A stretch of 15,646 nt of DNA, from assembly GCA_002690755.1 (NCBI GenBank), contig NZFT01000040.1, positions 10,486 through 26,131 on the forward strand, given 5' to 3'. Below are positions 1-8,513 of this stretch, piece by piece. Position 1 is the stretch's first letter; every line of letters starts with the position of its first letter. A model generated the notes under the pieces. That model was not told the origin of the DNA. It made no database searches and saw nothing but the letters and a program-made list of their open reading frames with translations. A program made the position numbers and the translations under genes. The stretch comes from Phycisphaerae bacterium (lineage in GTDB: Bacteria; Planctomycetota; Phycisphaerae; Phycisphaerales; SM1A02).

Positions 1-33
1 ACCCTCCGCCCTGGCCCGCATCCCCCTTCGGGC

Positions 34-1347
34 TCAGGTCTCCGGCGACGGATCCTCCCGACCCGCGAGCCCGAGCGACGGCCCGCCTTCGGCGGCCTCG
101 TCCAACCCGAACGCCTCGTGGACCGCGCTCAACGCGATCTCACCCCGATCCTGCGGAACGAGACACGAGATTCGAATCTCACTCGTCGTGATGTTGAGGA
201 TCGGAACCGACGAGTCCGCCAACGCTTCGAACATCCGGCCCGCGACACCGACGGTGCTCCGCATTCCGGAGCCGACCACCGAGACCTTCGCCAGACCGAT
301 CTCCACGTCGATTCCGACCGCCGCGGCCTCGTCGGACGGAAACCGATCCACGGCGGATCGGACCGTGTCCCGTGCCGCCGGCAGGTCCGCGAGATCGACG
401 GTGAACGCGAGCGAGATCGTCGAGTCGTCGGCGGTCTGCACGATGTCGTCGACCATCACCCCGGCGCTGGCGAGCGCCGAAAAGATGGCGGACTGCGGAC
501 CGGCGCCGGCCGAAAGCCCCGACACCCCGACCCGACCGAGTTCCCGACGCAATGCACATCCGACCACTGAGTTCCGTTCCATGCCGTCGACCTCCCGAAG
601 AATCACGGTTCCCGGCCCCCCGTGCTGACTGTGCAGCACGCGCAGCGGGACGTCATAGCGCCGGGCGAAGACGACCGCCCGTTCCTGAAGCACCCCCGCA
701 CCGACCGCGGCGAGCTCGAGCATCTCATCGGATCCGATGACGTCGAGGCGACGCGCCTCGCCGACGATCCGCGGGTCGGCGGTATGGATCCCGTCCACGT
801 CGGTGTGGATCTCGCAACCGCCACCGGTCGCCCCGGCATCGAGCGCCGCAGCGATGGCGACCGCAGTGGTGTCGGATCCCCCACGGCCGATCGTCGTGAT
901 CTCGCCGATCGAGGAACCACCCTGGAACCCCGCGACGACGGGCACCACCCTTTCCGACATGAGATCCGACAGGCGGGTGGGATCGATGCCGAGGATGCGG
1001 GCACGGCCGTGGTGCGGATCGGTGCGGATGCCCGCCTCCCGTCCGCCGAGCGGAACCGCCATCGTGTCCCGCTGGGCGAGCGCCATGGTCATCATCGCGG
1101 TGCTCGCGAGTTCGCCGGTGGCGAGCAGCAGGTCCAGCGCCCGGGGATCCGGTTCGCCACCGAGCGATCCGGCGAGATCGAGCAGCCGATCCGTGGTCCG
1201 CCCCATGGCCGAAACCACGACCACCACCCGGTATCCGCGTGCGATCGCGGCCACGACCCGCTCGGCGCAGACCTCGAGCCGAGCCGTGTCCGAGAGTGAG
1301 GACCCGCCGAACTTCTGCACCAGGATTGGTCTGCCGTCGACGCTCAT
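34..1347 (-). CDS. lysC: Aspartate kinase
   Basis: Catalyses ATP-dependent phosphorylation of L-aspartate, the first step toward lysine, threonine, methionine and diaminopimelate; cytoplasmic. The 437-residue product has the full family layout. The kinase domain starts with KFGGSS (residues 12-17), then TGE (77-79), GFQG...GEITTIGRGGSDTTAV (about 140-163) and the TDVDGI-TADPRIV stretch (182-195). Two C-terminal ACT domains (about 270-415) follow, and NITTSEIRISCLV (385-397) is the usual effector-binding segment, so lysine and/or threonine feedback is expected. Two small oddities are a glycine-rich insertion before the CEI-TDVDG segment and GGREAGI where most relatives have a GxQAGI-like sequence. 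The ATG is preceded by GGAGG at 4 nt spacing, which fixes the start. The gene lies 29 nt after typA on the same strand and is probably co-transcribed with it. Confidence 0.95.
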   Translation of the reverse strand: MSVDGRPILVQKFGGSSLSDTARLEVCAERVVAAIARGYRVVVVVSAMGRTTDRLLDLAGSLGGEPDPRALDLLLATGELASTAMMTMALAQRDTMAVPLGGREAGIRTDPHHGRARILGIDPTRLSDLMSERVVPVVAGFQGGSSIGEITTIGRGGSDTTAVAIAAALDAGATGGGCEIHTDVDGIHTADPRIVGEARRLDVIGSDEMLELAAVGAGVLQERAVVFARRYDVPLRVLHSQHGGPGTVILREVDGMERNSVVGCALRRELGRVGVSGLSAGAGPQSAIFSALASAGVMVDDIVQTADDSTISLAFTVDLADLPAARDTVRSAVDRFPSDEAAAVGIDVEIGLAKVSVVGSGMRSTVGVAGRMFEALADSSVPILNITTSEIRISCLVPQDRGEIALSAVHEAFGLDEAAEGGPSLGLAGREDPSPET

Positions 1348-1376
1348 GCGGCCTCCGAGGTCCGATGGCCCCGAGC

Positions 1377-3242
1377 CTACCGACTCGCCGCGTCGGCCGC
1401 CTGCTGTCGACGATGACGCTGCATCCGCTTGCGATCGACCTCGCGGAGGATCAGCTTCCGCATCCGGATGGCATTCGGCGTGATCTCCACGGCCTCGTCT
1501 TCGGCGATGTACTCGAGCGCCATCTCCAGGGTCATCTTGCGGGGGGCCTTCATGACCACCGTCGCCTCCTTGGTCGACTCCCGGACGTTCGAAAAGGCCT
1601 TCGCCTTCGCGGGGTTCACGTCGAGATCGTTGTCCCGACTGTTCTCACCGACGACCATCCCCTCGTAGACGTCCTCGCCGGGCTCGACGAACATCAACGC
1701 CCGCTCCGAAAGGGCGAGCAGCGAGTAGGGCGTGGCCCGCCCCGTCTCCATCGACACCATCACGCCGTTCCCTCGTTCGCGACGCATCGGTCCGAGCGGC
1801 CGCCAGTCCTCGAAGGTGTGATGCAGGATCGCCTCGCCGCCGCTCGCGTTGAGCAGCCGGGTCCGCAGCCCGATCAGCCCGCGACTGGGCATGACGCCTT
1901 CGACGCGGGATCGATTCCCGACGGTGTCCATCGACTGGATCTCGCCGCCACGACTTCCGATCATCTCGATGGCGGTCCCGATCGCCTCCGGCGGCGCGTC
2001 GACGTTGACCCGTTCCCAGGGTTCATGCTTGATGCCGTCGATCGCCCGGAGCACGACTTCCGGCCGTCCGACCACCACCTCGTAACCCTCTCGTCGCATC
2101 TGCTCGAGGAGGATTCCGAGATGCAGGAGCCCACGGCCCGAGACGCGAAAACTGTCCGCGCTCTCGCCGGTCTCGACCTTGAGTGCGACGTTGGCCTCGA
2201 GTTCCCGATCGAGCCGATCTCGGATCTGCCGGGTGGTGACGTACTTGCCGTCGCGTCCCGCGAACGGCCCGTCGTTGATGCGGAACACCATGTGGAGAGT
2301 CGGTTCGTCGACCGAGACCCGCGGCAGCGGCTCCGGCATCTCCGGATCGGCGATGGTGTCACCGATCCCTGCGACTTCAAGTCCTTCGATGGCGCACAAG
2401 TCCCCCGCTTCGACCGCGTCGACCTCGCGACGCCCCAGGCCGTCGAACGCGAGCACCCGGCCGATCCGGGCGTGGGTGTGACCGGATTCCGTGCAGATCG
2501 CGACTCGATCGCCCGCTCGGATCACCCCCCGGGTGACCCGGCCGATCACGATCCGACCCACGAAGTCGTTGCGATCCAGCGAGGTGATCCGCATCTGGAG
2601 GGTGCCGGCGGGATCGTTCAACGGCGCCGGAATCCGATCGCGGATGACCTCGAGCAGCGGGCGCACGCCCTGGGTCCGCGATTCCGGATCGAGGTGCGAG
2701 GGTCCCGCCCAGCCGTCGCGGCCCGAGGCGAACAACACCGGAAAATCGAGGGCCTCGTCGTCCGCGCCGAGATCGACGAGCAGGTCGAAGACCTCGTCGA
2801 CGACCTGATCGCAGCGGGCGTCCGCCTTGTCACACTTGTTCACCACCACGATCGGACGCAGCCCGATCGCCAGTGCCTTCCCGAGAACGAACCGCGTCTG
2901 CGGCATCGGTCCCTCCGCCGCGTCGACCAGCAGCAGCACGCCGTCGGCCATCATCAGCACCCGTTCGACCTCGCCGCCGAAGTCGGCGTGACCCGGCGTG
3001 TCGATCACGTTCACGCGAATCGTCTCACCATCGTCGTAGGTCCAGTCGACGGCGCAGTTCTTCGACAGGATGGTGATTCCCCGCTCCCGTTCCAGCGGAT
3101 TGGAGTCGAGGATGCAGTCCTCGCGGGCCGCGGACTCGCGGATCGTCCCGGACTGCGCCAGGATGGCGTCGACCAGGGTGGTCTTGCCGTGATCGACGTG
3201 CGCGATGATCGCGATGTTCCGGATGGATCGGGACACTGACAT
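1377..3242 (-). CDS. typA: Translational GTPase TypA/BipA
   Basis: Ribosome-associated GTPase of the EF-G-like family, known to help 50S assembly and growth under stress or cold. The 621-residue product is close to the usual length of about 610. The GTPase motifs are AHVDHGKTT (14-22), RGITI (54-58), [15 protein letters not shown] (81-95) and NKCD (135-138), followed by the family stretch [22 protein letters not shown]. The C-terminal domain contains the BipA-typical [17 protein letters not shown] and [16 protein letters not shown] segments and a basic tail. The frame stays open back to a GTG at 3287. I chose ATG 3242 because it has GGAG at 6 nt spacing, starts the conserved region properly, and the predicted transcript start (about 3281) lies downstream of that GTG. 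It heads a two-gene unit with lysC. Confidence 0.95.
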   Translation of the reverse strand: MSVSRSIRNIAIIAHVDHGKTTLVDAILAQSGTIRESAAREDCILDSNPLERERGITILSKNCAVDWTYDDGETIRVNVIDTPGHADFGGEVERVLMMADGVLLLVDAAEGPMPQTRFVLGKALAIGLRPIVVVNKCDKADARCDQVVDEVFDLLVDLGADDEALDFPVLFASGRDGWAGPSHLDPESRTQGVRPLLEVIRDRIPAPLNDPAGTLQMRITSLDRNDFVGRIVIGRVTRGVIRAGDRVAICTESGHTHARIGRVLAFDGLGRREVDAVEAGDLCAIEGLEVAGIGDTIADPEMPEPLPRVSVDEPTLHMVFRINDGPFAGRDGKYVTTRQIRDRLDRELEANVALKVETGESADSFRVSGRGLLHLGILLEQMRREGYEVVVGRPEVVLRAIDGIKHEPWERVNVDAPPEAIGTAIEMIGSRGGEIQSMDTVGNRSRVEGVMPSRGLIGLRTRLLNASGGEAILHHTFEDWRPLGPMRRERGNGVMVSMETGRATPYSLLALSERALMFVEPGEDVYEGMVVGENSRDNDLDVNPAKAKAFSNVRESTKEATVVMKAPRKMTLEMALEYIAEDEAVEITPNAIRMRKLILREVDRKRMQRHRRQQAADAASR

Positions 3243-3287
3243 GGAATCTCCAGCCGGGCGGGGCCCGGTCGATGCGGCGAGCCCCAC

Positions 3288-3315
3288 AGTGTAGCGGGAT
3301 CCGCGGCTCGGTCAC
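3288..3315 (-). promoter_or_regulatory. typA-lysC promoter
   Basis: On the minus strand, -35 GTGACC (3315-3310) and -10 TACACT (3293-3288) are separated by 16 nt, and the -10 sits in the context CGCTACACT. The predicted start is near 3281, giving a 39 nt leader that includes the typA Shine-Dalgarno. The -35 matches TTGACA at four of six positions. Confidence 0.6.
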
Positions 3316-3344
3316 CCCTCGGCGCGGATCCCCCGGCGCCCGGC

Positions 3345-4865
3345 TCAGATCCCGTAGAGCGGACGGAACTTGCCTTCGAGGTACCGCATCAACGGGTCCG
3401 CGGAGAGCGGCCGGCCCGTGATCCGCTCGCAGAGCTGGGCGGGTGAATATCGACGCCCGTGGACGTGGATGTTGCTCCGCAACCAGTCGAGAAGTCCCGA
3501 GAACTCGCCGTCGGCGAATCCGTCCACGAGCCCCGGCATCACCTCGCACGCGTGCTCGAAGATCTGGGCGCAGTAGAGATTTCCCAGGGTGTAGGTCGGG
3601 AAGTAGCCGAGCGCCCCCATCGACCAGTGGACGTCCTGCAGGCAACCACGGCGATCGTCGGGGACCTCGAGTCCGAGGTAGTCGCGATACGCGGCGTTCC
3701 AGGCCTCGGGGACGTCCGCGGGCGCCAGGTCGCCGGTGAGCATCGCCCGCTCGAGTTCGAAGCGGATCATGACGTGCATGTTGTACGTCGCCTCGTCCGC
3801 CTCGACGCGGATGAAGCCGGGGACGACCCGGTTCGCCGATTCGAATGCGGACCGTGCATCGATGCCCCCGACCGCGGCGCCGAAGTGGCGTTCGAGAAGC
3901 GGCGTGGCGAAACGCCAGAACGACTCGCTTCGGCCGACCTGGTTCTCCCACATCCGACTCTGGCTTTCGTGGATCCCGAGTGAGACGCTCGAGCCGCAGG
4001 GCGTGCCGAACGCTTCGTAGCGCAGGCCCTGCTCGTACATCGCGTGCCCCGACTCGTGCATGGTCGAACTCACCGCGTCGGTGAGCATCGCATCATGGAA
4101 TCGCGTCGTCATCCGGACGTCGTCGCAGTGGGACCCGCCGCAGAAGGGATGGGTCGAGACGTCGAGCCGCCCGCGTTCCCGATCGAAACCGATTCGTTCG
4201 GCGACATCGAGACAGAAGTCCATCTGATCGTTCCGGGCGAGTTCGAGTCCGTCCAGCAGCGCATCCGGCTGCGTCCCGGACGCGACGATCTCCGCGATCA
4301 GATCACGAAGCCGGTCGCGCAGCGGCCCGAAGACCTCCGCGACCCCGGCCGCGGTGCAGCCAGGCTCGTAGTCCTCGGCCAGCGCGTCCCACGGTTCGCC
4401 ACCCTCGGCCCAGCCGTAGCATTCCGCCTTGCGGCGACAGATGTCCACGGTCTTTTCGAGCCACGGGAGGAAGCGCTTGAAGTCGTTGTCGTTTCGTGCC
4501 TCCGCCCATTCGTGCTGGGCGGCGCTCGCGGTCTCCGCATGCTCCTGCACCAGGGATGCGGGCAGTCGGACCGCGCGGTCGTGATCGTGGCGGATGTTCC
4601 GCACGTTCGCCGCGGCTTCGGTGTCGGCGGTCACGTCCATCTCGGACTCGCACGCGGCGAGCAGGTCGGCGACCTCGGACGACGTCATGCGCTCATGACC
4701 GAGGCGGGCGAGGAGCGAGAGCTGCTTCGCCCGATGTGCCGCACCACCTGCAGGCATCATCGTCTCCTGATCCCAGCCGATCAGTCCGCCGATCGAACCC
4801 AGGACGGCCTCCTCCTTGAGGATCTCGAGGAGTCGTTCGTACGATGCGGTCGCGGTCGTGCTCAT
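3345..4865 (-). CDS. Metallocarboxypeptidase, peptidase family M32 (carboxypeptidase Taq type)
   Basis: Zinc (or cobalt) dependent carboxypeptidase that removes C-terminal residues from peptides; cytoplasmic, as no signal peptide is seen. The 506-residue product has the usual M32 length and all landmarks. These are LIGWDQETMMP near the N-terminus (28-38), STHPF (237-241), the metal site HESGH (H270, E271, H274), GIHESQSRMWEN (298-308, third metal ligand E300), VEADEATYNMH and DVHWSMGALGYFPTYTLGN near the C-terminus. The frame is open far upstream (to 5180) but that part is not M32-like. ATG 4865 begins the conserved domain; an in-frame ATG at 4880 would add five residues and cannot be excluded, because neither has a strong Shine-Dalgarno. 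It ends 103 nt before typA, which has its own promoter. A TATGAT box 61 nt upstream may drive it. Confidence 0.93.
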   Translation of the reverse strand: MSTTATASYERLLEILKEEAVLGSIGGLIGWDQETMMPAGGAAHRAKQLSLLARLGHERMTSSEVADLLAACESEMDVTADTEAAANVRNIRHDHDRAVRLPASLVQEHAETASAAQHEWAEARNDNDFKRFLPWLEKTVDICRRKAECYGWAEGGEPWDALAEDYEPGCTAAGVAEVFGPLRDRLRDLIAEIVASGTQPDALLDGLELARNDQMDFCLDVAERIGFDRERGRLDVSTHPFCGGSHCDDVRMTTRFHDAMLTDAVSSTMHESGHAMYEQGLRYEAFGTPCGSSVSLGIHESQSRMWENQVGRSESFWRFATPLLERHFGAAVGGIDARSAFESANRVVPGFIRVEADEATYNMHVMIRFELERAMLTGDLAPADVPEAWNAAYRDYLGLEVPDDRRGCLQDVHWSMGALGYFPTYTLGNLYCAQIFEHACEVMPGLVDGFADGEFSGLLDWLRSNIHVHGRRYSPAQLCERITGRPLSADPLMRYLEGKFRPLYGI

Positions 4866-4925
4866 GTCGTGTGATTCCATTCGGACGTGGAAGGCCCGAT
4901 CCGATGATCGGGGCCTGAAGCGACC

Positions 4926-4931
4926 ATCATA
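4926..4931 (-). promoter_or_regulatory. Candidate -10 box for the M32 peptidase gene
   Basis: TATGAT on the minus strand (4931-4926) is a good -10 match and lies about 60 nt upstream of the chosen ATG, just beyond the terminator of the upstream gene. No convincing -35 is visible at 16-18 nt, so this is a weak call. Confidence 0.35.
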
Positions 4932-4965
4932 GGATGACCACCGGCGGCAGCCCGCCGACCCGCAC

Positions 4966-4999
4966 GAAAAAGCCGCCCACCGGAATCGGCGGGCGGCTT
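4966..4999 (-). terminator. Intrinsic terminator of the DUF1573-ankyrin gene
   Basis: On the minus strand, a 13 bp stem (AAGCCGCCCGCCG paired with CGGTGGGCGGCTT, one G-U) with loop ATTC is followed at once by a T run (CTTTTTCG). It lies 30 nt after the stop codon of the lipoprotein gene and separates it from the M32 gene downstream. Confidence 0.85.
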
Positions 5000-5028
5000 G
5001 ATTCGTGTCCTGAGATCGGTGCGGGCAG

Positions 5029-6828
5029 TCAGCCGCCGACCACGGGCTTGGCGTTCCGGACCTCGTCCGGGACGGCCGCTTCCAGGTACTCGATGACCGC
5101 GGCGCGTTCGCCGTCGGTGCGGGCACGGGCGTGGTCGAGCACCGTCCAGCCCCGAACATCGCGAACCGAGAGGTCCGCACCGGCTTCGCCGAGCATCTTG
5201 ACCTTCTCGAGGCGGCCCTGCGCCGCGGCGATCACCGCCGCGGTCTGGCCCATCATGTTCTTGAGTTCCATGTCGGCGTCGGCGTCGAGCAGGATCCGGA
5301 GATTGCCCGCCTTGCCGATCCGCGCGGCCCGCATCATCGCGGACTCCTTCACGTGGATCTCGACGGCGTCGACCTCGGCACCGTTGTCGACGAGAATCGC
5401 GACGGCTTCGGGCTGGCCGATGCTGGCCGCCCAGATCAGCGGCGTCATGCCGCTCTTGTCGACGACGTTCACCATCGCACCGGCGTCGACGAGGTACCTC
5501 GCGGTGGCGGGATTCTCGGAAAGGGCCACGGCCCAGAGCAGCGGCGTGCCACCGATCTGATCGACGTGATTGATGTCCCCACCCTTCTCGACCAGAAGTT
5601 CGAGCGCTCCGAGCTGGCCGCTCTCCGCGGCCATCGCGACCGAGGTCTTGCCGGCCTTGTTGGGCAGGTTGGGATCGGCGGACGCATCGAGGAGCAACGC
5701 GAGGATCTCCATGTTGCCCTCCTTCGCCGCCCAGTGAAGGGACGACATGCCTCCGCTCGAGGCCTGGTCGATGGCTTCGCCGGACGCGATCGCGAGCTTG
5801 ACCGCATCCACGTCGCCGGCCCGGGCCGAGTTGACGAGACGCCCGCCCATCGGACGTGCCGGCTGGGCGCCGGGCGTCGGGGGCATGGGCTTCTGACGCA
5901 CGATCGAGCGCCGGACGGTGACGGCGAGTTCGGGGGCGTTCGGATGATCGGTGACGAGCTTCACGGACGGCCTGCGGCCCCCGGTCTCCCACGCCTCCCA
6001 GTCGATGGTGAGGTCGTGCGAAAGCTGCTTCTCGCCACCGACGCCCGCAAGCACGGCGGGTTCGGCCGAGATCACGGTGAACGGAATCTTGTCGACCGCA
6101 AGGAGCGTGACCGACTGCTGATCGGCCTCGGTCTGCTTGCCGGCGTCGAGGAAGGAGGGCTCCATGCTGACGAAGAGGCCGACTTCGCCCTCGACGGTGA
6201 GGACCTGCGGTGCACCGCTCACCATCTGGAGCGTCACCCGCTTGCTGAGCTTGACCCCCTGCTTGGTCGAGGGCTTGAGCGTGATCTCGATGTCCGCGGT
6301 CTCACCGGGCGCGATCGGCGTCTTCGGCCAGTTGGGCGTGGTGCAGCCACAGCTGGCCACGGCCTTCTTGATCTGGATCGGCACGTCACCGTTGTTGGTC
6401 ATCTTGACGATGCCGGTCTTCGGGACGCCGGGCTGCATGATCCCAAGCGCAAGCTTCGGCGGATCGAAGGTGATGTCGAGGGGCGCGGTGACGTCGTTGA
6501 TCCCCGGCCGCGTGGCCGGGGCCTTGCTCGCGGTCGTCGGCGCGGTGGTCAGGCCGGTCGGTGCCGCGGGGAGCGTCTTCCGCCGCTCGGGGAGTGCGTC
6601 CTTCGAAATCTTCGTCGGGCCGACCTGCGGCGTGGTCTCGACCACCGCCGGCTGGATCGAAGCCGTCGTCTCGGCCACGGCCGTGGGGGTCGTCGGTGCC
6701 TTCGCCTTCGCTTCGGCCTCGGCGGCTCCACCGTCGCCCGGTTCGCACGCCACCATCGTGAAGAAGAGCGTCAGAGGGGCGATGTTCTTGATCATACGGA
6801 CGGGACGAAAATCGGAAGTCTTCATCAT
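5029..6828 (-). CDS. Lipoprotein with DUF1573 domain and ankyrin repeats
   Basis: Function unknown. The 599-residue product appears exported and lipid-anchored. Its basic N-terminus (FRPVRMIKN) is followed by a short hydrophobic stretch and a lipobox-like MVAC with C28 as the anchor. A Thr/Ala/Pro-rich linker covers about 30-115. A DUF1573 Ig-like domain follows (about 117-215, with the typical ASCGCTTP at 158-165), then a second beta-rich segment (216-310). A proline-rich hinge leads to seven or so ankyrin repeats (about 329-585, e.g. GMTPLIWAASIGQPEAVAIL). DUF1573 domains are common in Planctomycetota and Bacteroidota exported proteins; ankyrin repeats bind proteins. The fusion suggests a surface or periplasmic scaffold, which is inference. 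ATG 6828 has GAGG 4 nt upstream; ATG 6825 is equally possible. A strong terminator follows. Confidence 0.9.
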   Translation of the reverse strand: MMKTSDFRPVRMIKNIAPLTLFFTMVACEPGDGGAAEAEAKAKAPTTPTAVAETTASIQPAVVETTPQVGPTKISKDALPERRKTLPAAPTGLTTAPTTASKAPATRPGINDVTAPLDITFDPPKLALGIMQPGVPKTGIVKMTNNGDVPIQIKKAVASCGCTTPNWPKTPIAPGETADIEITLKPSTKQGVKLSKRVTLQMVSGAPQVLTVEGEVGLFVSMEPSFLDAGKQTEADQQSVTLLAVDKIPFTVISAEPAVLAGVGGEKQLSHDLTIDWEAWETGGRRPSVKLVTDHPNAPELAVTVRRSIVRQKPMPPTPGAQPARPMGGRLVNSARAGDVDAVKLAIASGEAIDQASSGGMSSLHWAAKEGNMEILALLLDASADPNLPNKAGKTSVAMAAESGQLGALELLVEKGGDINHVDQIGGTPLLWAVALSENPATARYLVDAGAMVNVVDKSGMTPLIWAASIGQPEAVAILVDNGAEVDAVEIHVKESAMMRAARIGKAGNLRILLDADADMELKNMMGQTAAVIAAAQGRLEKVKMLGEAGADLSVRDVRGWTVLDHARARTDGERAAVIEYLEAAVPDEVRNAKPVVGG

Positions 6829-7144
6829 GGGGCCTCGCTGAAGGAAGATCGAGTCTGTGGGATCAATGGGCCTGATCGGCCCCTGGTTGGGAGTCGGATC
6901 GAAATCCGCTCCATGAATCAATCGCATCGAACCACTCGGAGGTTCGACCGAACACACGAAACGGTGCCGAAAACCGCCTTGGCTCGGTCTCTTTCGACCG
7001 AAGACGATTCCGGATCGAGCAAAGTCGGCGACTCGGCTCCCCGAGCCCGCTCCATCGATCCGGCAAGTCCGGGAACGATTCGAGCGGACCGGACATTGTA
7101 CCGCCAATCGTCCGCATAGCGGCGGTTTTCATGGTTCAACTGGC
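6829..7144. other. Divergent intergenic region between the ankyrin lipoprotein and memo genes
   Basis: No gene is supported here; open frames in it are shadows. A minus-strand TACAAT box (7100-7095) is the best candidate promoter for the lipoprotein gene, with a start near 7088 and so a leader of about 260 nt. The leader contains small inverted repeats, for example CGGTC-TCTTTC-GACCG near 6985-7000 and GGGCC-TGATC-GGCCC near 6867-6881. I recognise no known riboswitch class. Confidence 0.45.
7095..7100 (-). promoter_or_regulatory. Candidate -10 box for the DUF1573-ankyrin gene
   Basis: TACAAT on the minus strand matches the bacterial -10 consensus at five of six positions. No clear -35 is seen at 16-18 nt, but a short CCGC-TAT-GCGG hairpin sequence overlaps that zone. 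It would give an unusually long leader. Confidence 0.35.
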
Positions 7145-7172
7145 CTGAGAAGCACCGAGGGTTGGCTACACT
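7145..7172 (+). promoter_or_regulatory. Promoter of memo-dtd
   Basis: -35 CTGAGA (7145-7150) and -10 TACACT (7167-7172, context GGCTACACT) have a 16 nt spacer, the same architecture as the typA and rplU promoters. The predicted start is A7179, only 3 nt before the ATG at 7182, so the mRNA would be nearly leaderless; no Shine-Dalgarno precedes the ATG. Confidence 0.6.
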
Positions 7173-7181
7173 CCCGGGATC

Positions 7182-8495
7182 ATGAGCCAAGAAGCCACTC
7201 CAACGCCCCCCCACGTCCTGAAGCCCCATGCCCGGCCCATCCAGCCGATGCCGGTTCAGAAGGAGGGAAAGCAGTTCGTCGCCCTGCGAGACCCCTCGAT
7301 GCTGATCCAGCAGACGATGGTGGTTCAGCCGCAGGCCCTGCCCGTCATCCAGCTCTTCGAGGGCGAACTCGACACCACCGCGATCGCGGAACGGCTGGTC
7401 GCCGCGGAAACGCCGGATCGTGACGGCGTGCTGAAGGAAGCTCGCACCCAGGTCGAAGCCCTCGCCACGCAGATGGACCAGTTCGGGCTTCTCTGGGGCC
7501 CCAAATACGAGGAATACGAAAAGAAGCTTTCCGAGACGCTCCACGAGCGGGGGTCACTGCCGCTTCAGGCCTCTGGCTCCCTCGTCCAGCTCGCCGCGCA
7601 GGCCAGAGGTGGCGAAGAGAAGCCACCCGAAGACGCCGACGCGCAGCGGGAATGGGCCCGCGAACTCGCGGTCGGCATGCTCGAGACTTGGATGGAGCAG
7701 GCCGAGGACCCCGAGTTCGAGACCCCCGTCGTCGGCCTCGTGGTACCTCATCTGGATTACGTCCGCGGCGCCGAGGTCTACGCGAGTGGCTATCGCGCTT
7801 GGGTCGGGGCGACCAAGCCCGATCGAATCGTGATCCTCGGCACCAATCATTTCGGCGTCGGCGACGGCGTGGTCATGACCGAACTCGATCACGAAACGCC
7901 GCTCGGCCGGGTCTCACCCGACCGTGACGTGCTCGCGAAGCTCAAGGAGAAGCTGGGCGACCGGCTCTTCAAGGACGAACTCGATCTCGTTCCGGAACAC
8001 TCGATCGAACTTCATCTCCCCTTCCTGACCCACCTCTTCGGCGACATCCCGGTGGTCGCGGCATTGATGCCCGATCCCCTGGTGCCCATGATCTCCGACG
8101 ACGGCAAGCGGGTCTCGACGCCCGAGTTCGTGAAAGCCCTCGGCGAGACGCTCGACGAAGTCGGTGGACTCACCTACTTCGTTTCTTCCGCCGATCTCTC
8201 GCACGTCGGCCCCCAGTTCGGCGAGCCCAAGCCGGTCGATGACGACCGCCGGGTCGAGGTCGAACGGCACGACCGGGAGCACCTCGGAAAGTTTCTCGAG
8301 AACGACGCCGCGGGTTTCCTCGAAGCGATGGAGTGGTGCAAGAACCAGACGCGCTGGTGTTCGGTCGGGAACATGTACGCCGTGGCCTCGCTCGCCAAGG
8401 CCGCGGACATCGAACTGATCGATTACAAGCAGGCCTCCGACGAACGCGGAAATCACATGGTCTCCGTGGCGTCGCTCGCCTTCCTCGGCGGCTGA
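7182..8495 (+). CDS. MEMO1 / AmmeMemoRadiSam system protein B family protein
   Basis: Member of the Memo family, homologues of human MEMO1 related to LigB-type dioxygenases; the bacterial biochemical role is unsettled. The 437-residue product has two parts. The N-terminal part (about 18-115) resembles a PqqD-like winged segment, with a RPIQPMPVQKEG...LRDPSMLIQQ...LFEGELDTTAIAERL pattern. The Memo domain (about 182-437) keeps the candidate metal-site residues: VVPHLDY (H190), LGTNHFG (H223), EHSIELHLPFL (272-282), SADLSH (336-341) and WCSVGNMYA (C393, counterpart of the conserved cysteine). VPHLDYVRG replaces the more common PHAGYxYSG form. AMMECR1 and radical-SAM partners, often genetically linked, are absent from this window. 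It is transcribed from a near-leaderless promoter and followed 18 nt later by dtd. Confidence 0.88.
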   Translation: MSQEATPTPPHVLKPHARPIQPMPVQKEGKQFVALRDPSMLIQQTMVVQPQALPVIQLFEGELDTTAIAERLVAAETPDRDGVLKEARTQVEALATQMDQFGLLWGPKYEEYEKKLSETLHERGSLPLQASGSLVQLAAQARGGEEKPPEDADAQREWARELAVGMLETWMEQAEDPEFETPVVGLVVPHLDYVRGAEVYASGYRAWVGATKPDRIVILGTNHFGVGDGVVMTELDHETPLGRVSPDRDVLAKLKEKLGDRLFKDELDLVPEHSIELHLPFLTHLFGDIPVVAALMPDPLVPMISDDGKRVSTPEFVKALGETLDEVGGLTYFVSSADLSHVGPQFGEPKPVDDDRRVEVERHDREHLGKFLENDAAGFLEAMEWCKNQTRWCSVGNMYAVASLAKAADIELIDYKQASDERGNHMVSVASLAFLGG

Positions 8496-8513
8496 GCGGG
8501 CGCATTCCTCCTC

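Noticed and set aside
1239..3239. Very long plus-strand open frame (666 codons) opposite typA and lysC
   Set aside because: It is antisense to two clear genes, has the Arg/His/Asp-rich composition of a GC-rich shadow frame and no recognisable domain.
3243..3287. GTG start giving typA 15 extra residues
   Set aside because: The predicted transcript start (about 3281) lies downstream of this GTG, and ATG 3242 has a good GGAG site and the family start.
4866..5180. Upstream extension of the M32 frame
   Set aside because: It crosses the terminator of the neighbouring gene and shows no M32 similarity; the conserved protein begins at MSTTATASYER.
6829..7107. Upstream extension of the DUF1573-ankyrin frame
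   Set aside because: The added residues look random, and the lipoprotein signal with GAGG site at 6828 gives a better start.
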